Assembly: GCA_023252065.1 (NCBI GenBank)
Contig: JAHEXO010000023.1
Location: forward strand, 1 to 11,441
Direction of reading: 5' to 3'
From: Nocardioides sp.
Lineage (GTDB): Bacteria > Actinomycetota > Actinomycetes > Propionibacteriales > Nocardioidaceae
Length of the DNA: 11,441 nucleotides
Part shown: piece after piece, positions 6,373-11,441 of the stretch
Layout of the letters: the number at the start of each line of letters is the position of its first letter
How positions within the stretch are numbered: the first letter of the stretch is position 1
The notes under the pieces: generated by a model
Databases searched by the model: none
What the model was told of the DNA's origin: nothing
Seen by the model: only the letters and a program-made list of their open reading frames with translations
Made by a program: the position numbers and the translations under genes

Positions 6373-7464
6373 ATGTCGGAGCACACCCCTCCCGCTTATT
6401 CCCCTGCATGGTCGCCGGCCACCACGGCCGTGACCGCCGGCCGCCCCCCGCACGAGCCGGACGCGCCCCTGAACAGCCCGATCACGATGGCCTCGACGTA
6501 CGTCGCGACCGGCGGCCTGGAGTACGGCCGCTACGGCAACCCGACGTGGACCGCGTTCGAGGACGCGCTCGGAGCTCTCGAGGGCGGCCGCTGCCTGGCC
6601 TTCTCGTCGGGGCTCGCGGCCGTCTCGACCGTGCTCGACCTGGTGGGGCAGGACTCGACCGTCGTGGCCCCACGGCATGCCTACAACGGCACGGTCATGC
6701 AGCTGGCCGACCTCGAGGCGCGCGGCCGGGTGAAGGCTCGACTGGTCGACGTCGCCGACACCGCCGAGGTGGTGGCGGCCTGTGAGGATGCCGCCCTGGT
6801 GTGGCTGGAGTCGCCGACCAACCCGGCCCTCGAGATCGCCGACATCGCCACCATCGCAGCCGCCGCCCACGAGGCCGGCGCCTACGTCGTCGTGGACAAC
6901 ACCTTCGCCACTCCCCTGCGTCAGCGGCCGCTCACGACCGGCGCCGACCTCGTCGTCCACTCGGTCACCAAGCTGATCTCGGGCCACTCCGACGCGTTGA
7001 TGGGCGCGGTGGTGACCGCCGACGACCAGCTGTACGGCGTGCTGAAGGGGCGCCGAGACCTGGTCGGCGCGATCCCCGGCACGTTGGAGTCGTGGCTGGC
7101 CCTGCGCGGCCTGCGCACCCTCCACGTGCGTCTCGACCGGGCGGAGGGCAACGCGCGGACCCTGGCCACGCGGCTGGCCGACCACCCCGCGCTGGCCGAG
7201 GTGCGCTACCCCGGCTTCGGCACGATCGTCTCGATCGTCGCCGCCGGGGGTGCGGACGCCGCCGACCTGCTGACCCGGTCGACATCGCTGTGGGTGCACG
7301 CCACGTCGCTCGGCGGGGTCGAGTCGTCGTTCGAACGCCGCCGGAGGTGGAAGTCCGAGCCCTCCACGATCCCCGAGGGCCTGGTCCGGCTCAGTGTGGG
7401 CATCGAGGACGTCGAGGATCTCTGGAGCGACCTCTCCCAGGCCCTCGACGCCACCACCGGCTGA
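6373..7464 (+). CDS. Cys/Met metabolism PLP-dependent enzyme (cystathionine gamma-lyase/synthase family)
   Basis: This 363-residue protein belongs to the Cys/Met-metabolism branch of fold-type I PLP enzymes, cytoplasmic lyases and synthases acting on sulfur amino acids. Motifs: RYGNPT (53-58, phosphate and subunit contacts), LAFSSGLAAV (75-84, PLP phosphate), VWLESPTNP (143-151), VVVDNTFATP (172-181, Asp to the pyridine nitrogen), SVTKLISGH (197-205, with K200 as Schiff-base lysine), and SLGGVESSFERRRRW (312-326) followed by LVRLSVGIEDVEDLW. The ERRRRW stretch replaces the usual segment with MTH, so it is a distinct subfamily and the substrate (cystathionine, homocysteine, methionine or another) cannot be assigned. 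ATG 6373 has no Shine-Dalgarno. The gene stands alone between ddl and gpsA, and its stop lies in a repeat. Confidence 0.9.
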   Translation: MSEHTPPAYSPAWSPATTAVTAGRPPHEPDAPLNSPITMASTYVATGGLEYGRYGNPTWTAFEDALGALEGGRCLAFSSGLAAVSTVLDLVGQDSTVVAPRHAYNGTVMQLADLEARGRVKARLVDVADTAEVVAACEDAALVWLESPTNPALEIADIATIAAAAHEAGAYVVVDNTFATPLRQRPLTTGADLVVHSVTKLISGHSDALMGAVVTADDQLYGVLKGRRDLVGAIPGTLESWLALRGLRTLHVRLDRAEGNARTLATRLADHPALAEVRYPGFGTIVSIVAAGGADAADLLTRSTSLWVHATSLGGVESSFERRRRWKSEPSTIPEGLVRLSVGIEDVEDLWSDLSQALDATTG

Positions 7465-7478
7465 GGAGATCGCTCTGC
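7457..7478 (+). repeat. extra half-copy of the palindromic element, carrying the stop codon of the PLP enzyme
   Basis: These 22 bases match 7553-7574 with one mismatch (C/T at the fifth base). The shared core is TGAGGAGATCGCTCTGC, and its first three bases are the stop codon of the PLP-enzyme gene (7462-7464). Confidence 0.85.
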
Positions 7479-7496
7479 CACCGGTCGGGTCCGCGC

Positions 7497-7589
7497 GGTT
7501 TCGAGACGGCGCCGGCGCGCCTCCTCAACCAGCGGGCACCCGCCTCCCACCTCCGGTTGAGGAGATCGCTCTGCGACCGTCTCGAAACC
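7497..7589. repeat. interrupted palindrome with GGTTTCGAGACGG ends
   Basis: Outer arms GGTTTCGAGACGG (7497-7509) and CCGTCTCGAAACC (7577-7589) are perfectly complementary over 13 bp. Inner arms CTCCTCAACC (7521-7530) and GGTTGAGGAG (7555-7564) pair over 10 bp. The spacers between outer and inner arms are 11 and 12 bases, and the central loop is 24 bases. It resembles a REP or MITE-like element; it may also act as a terminator between the convergent PLP-enzyme and gpsA genes. Confidence 0.8.
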
Positions 7590-7631
7590 CGGTGACGGTG
7601 TCTGGGGCCCCAGCGACGGCCATCGGGTTTC
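7584..7631. repeat. 48-bp imperfect palindrome centred on CTGGGGCCCCAG
   Basis: The ends GAAACCCG (7584-7591) and CGGGTTTC (7624-7631) and the core CTGGGGCCCCAG (7602-7613) share one centre, and 19 of 24 arm positions pair. Its left end overlaps the right arm of the preceding palindrome by six bases. It lies 10 bases beyond the gpsA stop and is a plausible terminator for gpsA or for both convergent genes. Confidence 0.75.
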
Positions 7632-7640
7632 TGGACGGCC

Positions 7641-8642
7641 TCAGTCCGTCTCGGCCTTTGTCTCCCGGGCGATGAAGGCTTCCATCATCTGGGGGGCGGT
7701 CATCCGGCCGGCGACGACCGCTTCGACGTGGTGGGCGATCGGGGCGTCGACCCCGACCTTCTCGGCGAGGGCCAGCAGCGACGAGCACGACTTGGCACCC
7801 TCGGCGACCTGACGCGTGGACGCGACGATCTCGGCGGTGGTCATGCCGAGGCCGAGCTTCTCGCCGAAGGTGCGGTTGCGCGACAACGGCGAGGAGCAGG
7901 TGGCCACGAGGTCGCCGAGGCCGGCCAGCCCCATCAGGGTCAAGGGGTTCGCACCCATCGCCATCGCCAGCCGCGCGGTCTCGGCCAGGCCGCGGGTGAT
8001 CACCGATGCCGTGGTGTTGTCGCCGAAGCCGAGCCCGACGGCCATGCCGACCGAGAGGGCGACGACGTTCTTGTAGGCACCGCCGAGCTCGCAGCCGACG
8101 ACGTCGACGCTCGTGTAGGGGCGGAACGACGGCGAGTGCACGAGGTCCTGCAGCCGGCGGGCGACGTCCTCGTCGGTGCACGCCACGACGGACGCTGCCG
8201 GCTCGCGCTGGGCGATCTCGTGCGACAGGTTGGGCCCGCTCACCACGGCGACCCGCGACGAAGGTGCTGCGGTGACCTCGGCGATCACCTCGCTCATCCG
8301 CTTCAGGCTGCCGAGCTCCACGCCCTTCATCAGCGAGACCATCACCGCCGACGACGGGATGTAGGGCGCCCACGCCTCGAGGTTGGGCCGGAAGGTCTGC
8401 GACGGGACCGCGAACACGACGACGTCCGCCCCGTCGAGCGCCTTCTCGGTGTCGTGCGTCGCGACGACGGTCGGCGGCAGCTCCACGCCGGGCAGGTAGT
8501 CGGTGTTCTCGCGACGCCGGTTGATGGTGTCGCACACCTCCTCCCGGCGGGCCCAGAGGGTGACGTCGTTGCCGGCATCGGCGAGCACGAGGGAGAACGC
8601 CGTCCCCCAGGAGCCCGCTCCCAGCACCGAGATCCGGGTCAT
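7641..8642 (-). CDS. gpsA: NAD(P)-dependent glycerol-3-phosphate dehydrogenase
   Basis: GpsA reduces dihydroxyacetone phosphate to sn-glycerol-3-phosphate, the backbone of phospholipids. The 333-residue protein begins with the dinucleotide-binding motif GAGSWGTA (8-15) and continues with SLMKGVE (103-109), SGPNLSHEIA (135-144), ELGGAYKNVVAL (185-196, with the catalytic lysine K191), GLAGLGDL (238-245) and SRNRTFG (254-260). Length and order are standard. Its ATG overlaps the plsC stop as ATGA (8639-8642), which implies translational coupling and one transcript with plsC. GGAAG a few bases upstream may serve as ribosome site. The downstream gap holds palindromes that probably end the transcript. 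Confidence 0.96.
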   Translation of the reverse strand: MTRISVLGAGSWGTAFSLVLADAGNDVTLWARREEVCDTINRRRENTDYLPGVELPPTVVATHDTEKALDGADVVVFAVPSQTFRPNLEAWAPYIPSSAVMVSLMKGVELGSLKRMSEVIAEVTAAPSSRVAVVSGPNLSHEIAQREPAASVVACTDEDVARRLQDLVHSPSFRPYTSVDVVGCELGGAYKNVVALSVGMAVGLGFGDNTTASVITRGLAETARLAMAMGANPLTLMGLAGLGDLVATCSSPLSRNRTFGEKLGLGMTTAEIVASTRQVAEGAKSCSSLLALAEKVGVDAPIAHHVEAVVAGRMTAPQMMEAFIARETKAETD

Positions 8643-9400
8643 GAGGACTTCCGCGGGTCACCGGTCTCGCGCACCCCGGCCTTGCGTGGGTCGAACCGCT
8701 CGGCCGGCGGCTCCTCGTGGCGCAGGTCGGCGACCAAGGCGGTGAGCGCGTCCATGATCCGCCGGGTCGCTTCGTTGATGACGTCGTTGCTGTGCCCCTT
8801 CGCACGCAGGTCGTCGAGGGGCACCGGGTCGCCCACCTTCATCGTGATCTGGGTGCGGGGGAAGAGGTGGGGCCGCTTGGCGTAGGGGTAGAGCAGGTCG
8901 TGGGCTCCCCACTGGCCCACCGGGACCACCGGGCAGCCGGTCGCGAGGGCGATCCGCGCAGCGCCGGTCTTGCCCTGCATCGGCCACAGGTCGGGGTCAC
9001 GGGTCAACGTTCCCTCGGGGTAGACCACGACACACTCCCCCGCCTCGACTGCCGCGACCGCGGCGTCGAAGGCACCCTTGGCGTTCTTGCTCAGGCGTTC
9101 GACCGGGATCTGGCCTGCGCCGCGCAGGAAGTAGCCGAGGACCTTGTTCTTGAACAGGCCCGACTTGGCCAGGTAGCGCGGCTTGCGGCCGTGGTCGTAG
9201 ACGATGTGGGCCGCGGTCAGCGGATCGATGTGGGAGACGTGGTTGAGCACCAGGATGCAGCCGCCGGTCGCCTGGATCTTCTCGCCGTCGATCCAGGTGT
9301 GCTTGGTGGTGGCGAGCAGCGTCGGCTTCAGGATCGGGACGGCGATGTTGAACGCCCACCCTCGCTTCTCCTGGAGTGGTCGCACCGGTCGCACCGCCAC
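8639..9400 (-). CDS. plsC: PlsC-family 1-acyl-sn-glycerol-3-phosphate acyltransferase
   Basis: Members acylate lysophosphatidic acid to phosphatidic acid at the membrane. Starting at GTG 9400 the protein has 253 residues. The catalytic HX4D motif appears as NHVSHIDP (histidine 54, aspartate 59), and motif III, usually FPEGTRS, appears as YPEGTLTRD (127-135). A segment with PVVPVGQWG follows. The N-terminal stretch around FNIAVPILKPTLLA may contact the membrane. The start is chosen for GGAGGG (plus-strand 9407-9412) with a 6-base spacer; another in-frame GTG at 9436 lies upstream of that site and is less likely. Being coupled to gpsA, which makes the precursor of its substrate, supports the lipid role. 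The exact acyl acceptor is inferred from the family. Confidence 0.9.
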   Translation of the reverse strand: MAVRPVRPLQEKRGWAFNIAVPILKPTLLATTKHTWIDGEKIQATGGCILVLNHVSHIDPLTAAHIVYDHGRKPRYLAKSGLFKNKVLGYFLRGAGQIPVERLSKNAKGAFDAAVAAVEAGECVVVYPEGTLTRDPDLWPMQGKTGAARIALATGCPVVPVGQWGAHDLLYPYAKRPHLFPRTQITMKVGDPVPLDDLRAKGHSNDVINEATRRIMDALTALVADLRHEEPPAERFDPRKAGVRETGDPRKSS

Positions 9401-9454
9401 GTGCGTCCCTCCCTCACCTCGGTCTGTGGCCGGCACCTGCGCCGGACGCGGGTC

Positions 9455-9460
9455 AGGCTA
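9455..9460 (-). promoter_or_regulatory. possible -10 box (TAGCCT) for plsC-gpsA
   Basis: TAGCCT on the minus strand fits TANNNT and lies 54 bases before the chosen plsC start, in the gap between divergent plsC and cofC. No -35 match is evident. Confidence 0.28.
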
Positions 9461-9489
9461 CTCGGTCACGCTCGCGATCCGCGGCCTGA

Positions 9490-9495
9490 CAGGAT
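9490..9495 (+). promoter_or_regulatory. possible -10 box (CAGGAT) for cofC or Shine-Dalgarno AGGA
   Basis: CAGGAT ends 7 bases before the cofC ATG, the same spacing as the candidate leaderless boxes of ddl and the PLP gene, but its first base is not T. The AGGA inside it is 8 bases from ATG and could instead be a ribosome-binding site on a longer transcript. Confidence 0.3.
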
Positions 9496-9502
9496 CGTCT
9501 CG

Positions 9503-10120
9503 ATGACCTCCCCCGCCTTCGTGGTGCTGCTCCCCGTGAAGCCTCCGGCACGCGGCAAGTCGCGCCTCACTGTCGACCCGGTACGACGCCGCCGGCTCGC
9601 TGCCGCCTTCGCCCTCGACACTGCTCGCGCCTGCCTCTCCGCGAGCTCTGTCGTGGCCGTGCTGGCGGTCACCGACGACGCCGGTTTCGCGACGGAGCTG
9701 CGGGCCGCCGGCTGCGAGACGATCCCCGACGGGGTGGCCGAGGACCTCAATGAGTCGCTCCGACAGGCCGCTGCCGAGGCTGCCCGTCGTTGGCCCGAGG
9801 CGACCCCGGTCGCCCTGTGCGCCGACCTGCCGGCCCTGTCGTCGACCGACCTCGACACCGCCCTCGCCGGCGTGGCCGCATCGGCCCGGGCGGCGTTCGT
9901 CGCCGACCACGACGGGGTCGGCACGACCCTCTACAGTGCGCCGTACGACGAGTTCTCGCCGTCGTTCGGCCACGGCTCGCGGGCTGCGCACCTGGCCGGC
10001 GGTGCCGTCGAGATCGAGGGAAATCTGCTCACCCTGCGCCAGGACGTCGACGACTCCGCAGCCCTCACCGCAGCCGAGACACTCGGGCTCGGTGCCCACA
10101 CCAGGCTCGCACTGACCTGA
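9503..10120 (+). CDS. cofC: CofC/FbiD guanylyltransferase of coenzyme F420 synthesis
   Basis: CofC (FbiD in mycobacteria) couples GTP to 2-phospho-L-lactate or phosphoenolpyruvate, giving the activated unit that is joined to Fo in F420 synthesis. The 205-residue protein has the short nucleotidyltransferase fold: LLPVKPPARGKSRL (9-22) binds the nucleotide, CADLPAL (106-112) corresponds to the GDLPAL metal site of relatives with Cys-Ala in place of Gly, VADHDGVGTTL (133-143) and FGHGSRAAHLA (155-165) line the substrate site, and DVDDSAAL (181-188) is near the end. The gene is divergent from plsC, as I recall for fbiD beside gpdA2 in mycobacteria. Which of the two substrates is used cannot be read from the sequence. 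No other F420 genes are in the window. Confidence 0.9.
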   Translation: MTSPAFVVLLPVKPPARGKSRLTVDPVRRRRLAAAFALDTARACLSASSVVAVLAVTDDAGFATELRAAGCETIPDGVAEDLNESLRQAAAEAARRWPEATPVALCADLPALSSTDLDTALAGVAASARAAFVADHDGVGTTLYSAPYDEFSPSFGHGSRAAHLAGGAVEIEGNLLTLRQDVDDSAALTAAETLGLGAHTRLALT

Positions 10121-10126
10121 TCGGGC

Positions 10127-10148
10127 GCCGGCATGACGCCGGCATGAC
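10127..10148. repeat. 11-bp tandem duplication after cofC
   Basis: GCCGGCATGAC occurs twice with no spacer (10127-10137 and 10138-10148), between the cofC stop and the terminator stem. The last base of the second copy is the first base of the stem. Confidence 0.8.
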
Positions 10149-10179
10149 GAAGGGGGCCACCTCGCGGTGACCCCCTTCG
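10148..10179. terminator. bidirectional terminator hairpin between cofC and HU
   Basis: CGAAGGGGG (10148-10156) pairs perfectly with CCCCCTTCG (10171-10179). After one C/A mismatch, CACC/GGTG adds four pairs and closes a TCGC loop. It lies 27 bases after the cofC stop and about 10 bases after the HU stop, so it can serve both convergent genes. Neither side has a long T run. Confidence 0.8.
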
Positions 10180-10189
10180 CGGATGGAGC

Positions 10190-10789
10190 TCAGGACTTCT
10201 TGGCGGCCCTCTTGGCCGGAGCCTTCTTGGCCGGAGCCTTCTTCGCAGGCGCCTTCTTGGCGGTGGTCTTCGCCGCCGTCTTCTTGGCCGGTGCCGCCTT
10301 CTTCGCCGGTGCCTTCTTGGCGACGGTCTTCTTGGCCGGTGCCTTCTTGGCCGGTGCCGCCTTCTTGGCGGGCGCGGCCTTCTTCGCCGGAGCCTTGGTG
10401 GCGGTCGCCTTCTTGGCAGGCGCGGCCTTCTTCGCCGTCGCCTTCTTCGCCGGCGCGGTCGCCTTCTTGGCGGCCGCCGTCGACGCGGCGATCGTCAGCT
10501 TCGGCAGCTTCTTCGCGCCGGAGACGACGTTCTTCAGATCGGCACCCGCGGTGAACTTCGGGACGGCCGTCTTCTTGGCCTTGATGCGAGCCCCGGTCTG
10601 GGGGTTGCGCACCCAACGCGCCTCGCGCACGCGCTTCTCGAACGACCCGAAGCCGGTGATCGCGACCTTCTCGCCCTTCGCCACCTCACGGGTGATCGTG
10701 TCCAGGACGGACTCCAGGGCGTGCTGGGCCTGCTTGCGGTTCCCCTCGTAACGCGCAGCCAGCGCGTCGATGAGCTGAGACTTGTTCAC
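10190..10789 (-). CDS. hup: histone-like HU protein with lysine/alanine/proline-rich tail (HupB/HupS type)
   Basis: This 199-residue nucleoid protein has an HU domain (about 1-93) with [10 protein letters not shown] at the start, [14 protein letters not shown] (46-59) and the DNA-intercalating arm tip RNPQTG (61-66). After a linker (about 94-106) comes a tail of about 90 residues made almost only of Lys, Ala, Pro and Thr, with ten PAKK motifs and one PAKR. Such tails resemble eukaryotic linker histones and occur in mycobacterial HupB and Streptomyces HupS, where they help bind and compact DNA and can be modified. GTG 10789 is chosen because homology begins there and GGAAGG precedes it by 6 bases; the frame stays open upstream without HU similarity. 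It lies downstream of leuD, but a 290-base gap suggests its own promoter. Confidence 0.95.
   Translation of the reverse strand: MNKSQLIDALAARYEGNRKQAQHALESVLDTITREVAKGEKVAITGFGSFEKRVREARWVRNPQTGARIKAKKTAVPKFTAGADLKNVVSGAKKLPKLTIAASTAAAKKATAPAKKATAKKAAPAKKATATKAPAKKAAPAKKAAPAKKAPAKKTVAKKAPAKKAAPAKKTAAKTTAKKAPAKKAPAKKAPAKRAAKKS
10196..10480. repeat. low-complexity codon repeats of the HU tail
   Basis: Degenerate repeats of GCCTTCTTGGCCGG-type units on the plus strand encode the Ala-Pro-Ala-Lys-Lys repeats of HU on the minus strand. The unit length varies (mostly 12-24 bases, multiples of three), so it is a coding repeat and prone to slippage changes in length. Confidence 0.8.
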
Positions 10790-10842
10790 GGCTTCCCTTC
10801 CAACGAACGTGGCCGGATGTGTCTCCGGCGGACTTGCCGAGA

Positions 10843-10871
10843 ACGCTAGGTACTCAGCGCGCAGGCCACAA
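10843..10871 (-). promoter_or_regulatory. hup: candidate promoter of HU
   Basis: On the minus strand TTGTGG (plus 10866-10871), a 17-base spacer and TAGCGT (plus 10843-10848) form a -35/-10 pair with ideal spacing. A transcript start near 10836 would give a leader of about 47 bases with the GGAAGG site. The A-rich stretch further upstream could act as an UP element or as a binding site for HU itself; that is conjecture. Confidence 0.5.
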
Positions 10872-11023
10872 TCACCACGCGCGGTTTGTTCAAAGGTTTT
10901 TTCACACACAATCCCGCTCAACCAAGCCTGTTCCGCACGTCTGAGGCCCCTCCTCGTAGCTGAGGTACGCCGCGCGACCGGACCCCGAGAGCCCCAGAAC
11001 CCCTTGTTCTACTGGGTTTTGAC

Positions 11024-11071
11024 GGACGTCATACGATTCGCGGCCTACTGCCCACAGCTCGTATGACGTCC
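11024..11071. repeat. 13-bp perfect inverted repeat downstream of leuD
   Basis: GGACGTCATACGA (11024-11036) and TCGTATGACGTCC (11059-11071) are exact reverse complements separated by 22 bases, starting 8 bases after the leuD stop. It could be the leuD terminator hairpin, although the sequence after it on the minus strand (GTCAAAACCC) has no T run. It could also be a protein-binding site. Confidence 0.75.
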
Positions 11072-11079
11072 CATCGGGC

Positions 11080-11441
11080 TCAGAGAGTGGCCGGCTTCCA
11101 GCTCGGGCGCGTGGCCTCGTACGTCGCGATCTCACCCTCGTGGGCGAGGGTCAGCGAGATGTCGTCGAGGCCCTCGAGCAGCCGCCAGCGCGTGTAGTCG
11201 TCGATGTCGAAGGAGTCTTCGACGGCTTCGGGACCCGTGCCGGCACGGACCGTACGGTCGCGGAGGTCGACGGTGACCGTCGTGCCGGGCTCGGCCTCGA
11301 GCCACTCCCAGATCCGCAGGACGACCTTGTCGTCGACCTGTGCGACGAGCAGCCCGGCCTTGCCGGCGTTGCCCCGGAAGATGTCGCCGAAACGAGGCGA
11401 GATGACCGCCTTGAACCCGTAGTTCTGTAGGGCCCAGACGG
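11080..11441 (-). CDS. leuD: 3-isopropylmalate dehydratase small subunit LeuD (5' end outside window)
   Basis: LeuD is the small subunit that pairs with LeuC, the iron-sulfur subunit, to isomerise 2-isopropylmalate to 3-isopropylmalate in leucine synthesis. About 120 C-terminal residues are visible, running off the right edge in frame. Recognisable parts are [20 protein letters not shown], followed by GLLVAQVDD, a segment ending in [29 protein letters not shown], and the typical end [21 protein letters not shown]. The stop is at 11080-11082. leuC is expected beyond the window. The leuD-hup order agrees with what I recall of mycobacteria and Streptomyces. Confidence 0.95.
   Translation of the reverse strand, partial: VWALQNYGFKAVISPRFGDIFRGNAGKAGLLVAQVDDKVVLRIWEWLEAEPGTTVTVDLRDRTVRAGTGPEAVEDSFDIDDYTRWRLLEGLDDISLTLAHEGEIATYEATRPSWKPATL

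Larger units (their letters stand above)
10790..11079. other. 290-base leuD/HU intergenic region
   Basis: No gene is supported here. The part near HU holds its promoter and an unusually AT-rich stretch (about 10883-10912, with a T6 run at 10897-10902). The middle contains a plus-strand hairpin, CCCAG 10993-10997 with CTGGG 11012-11016, which has extra AAC/GTT pairing and is followed by TTTT. The part near leuD holds a 13-bp inverted repeat. Confidence 0.6.

Noticed and set aside
6373..7464. Recently acquired or mobile origin of the PLP-enzyme gene
   Set aside because: Its base composition and codon use look like its neighbours, and no transposase or target duplication flanks it; only the downstream palindromes are suggestive.
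7457..7631. CRISPR or integrase attachment site
   Set aside because: Repeats are palindromic, few and irregularly spaced, with no cas, integrase or tRNA gene nearby.
7525..8805. 426-codon minus-strand frame overlapping gpsA and plsC in another frame
   Set aside because: Out of frame with two genes whose motifs are intact; composition is Arg-rich and non-protein-like.
10196..10480. Regular-looking repeats resembling a CRISPR array
   Set aside because: They are in-frame coding repeats of the HU tail, of variable length and with no unique spacers.
10782..11066. 94-codon plus-strand frame in the leuD/HU gap
   Set aside because: It starts inside the HU coding region, covers the HU promoter and has no recognisable features.
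10902..11135. 77-codon minus-strand frame bridging the leuD end and the HU gap
   Set aside because: It overlaps the leuD C-terminus out of frame and runs through the inverted repeat, so the SYEL and ESYDV look-alikes are a by-product of the palindrome. No ribosome site or homology was seen.

Overview
The window is very GC-rich, codes densely on both strands, and looks like ordinary chromosome of a high-GC actinobacterium. Nocardioides or a close relative is the best guess. Reasons: a four-cysteine L28, an HU protein with a long Lys/Ala/Pro tail, a CofC-type enzyme for coenzyme F420, a DUF3515-type lipoprotein, GTG and TTG starts, and -10 boxes of the TANNNT type. Palindromes with GGTTTCGAGACGG arms in one intergenic gap resemble elements I associate from memory with Nocardioides. 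No database search was possible.

Layout, left to right: recG (-, 3' end cut by the window edge), fakA-like DhaL/DAK kinase (-), rpmB (+), thiL (-), a stand-alone Lrp/AsnC ligand-binding domain (+), a DUF3515-like lipoprotein (+), ddl (-), a Cys/Met-metabolism PLP enzyme (+), gpsA (-), plsC (-), cofC/fbiD (+), HU with a lysine-rich tail (-), and leuD (-, 5' end cut by the window edge). From memory this follows the block running from recG to leuD in mycobacteria (around Rv2973c-Rv2987c) and Streptomyces. The PLP enzyme between ddl and gpsA is the most visible departure.

Functional links: FakA-like kinase with RecG (translationally coupled), and PlsC with GpsA (overlapping by ATGA). GpsA makes glycerol-3-phosphate and PlsC completes phosphatidic acid, so that pair supplies phospholipid precursors. 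Ddl supplies D-Ala-D-Ala for peptidoglycan, ThiL makes thiamine diphosphate, CofC activates the side-chain precursor of F420, and HU compacts the nucleoid. The other genes are single transcription units, many divergent or convergent.

I found no CRISPR array, defence system, prophage, insertion sequence, tRNA or rRNA, and no clearly new multi-gene system. The interesting material lies between the genes: a nested palindrome cluster at 7457-7631 that includes the PLP gene's stop codon; three tandem 16-bp units at 5142-5189 that contain the stop codons of two convergent genes; a 13-bp perfect inverted repeat between leuD and HU; a bidirectional hairpin terminator next to an 11-bp tandem duplication; and possible leaderless starts for ddl, the PLP enzyme and perhaps cofC.
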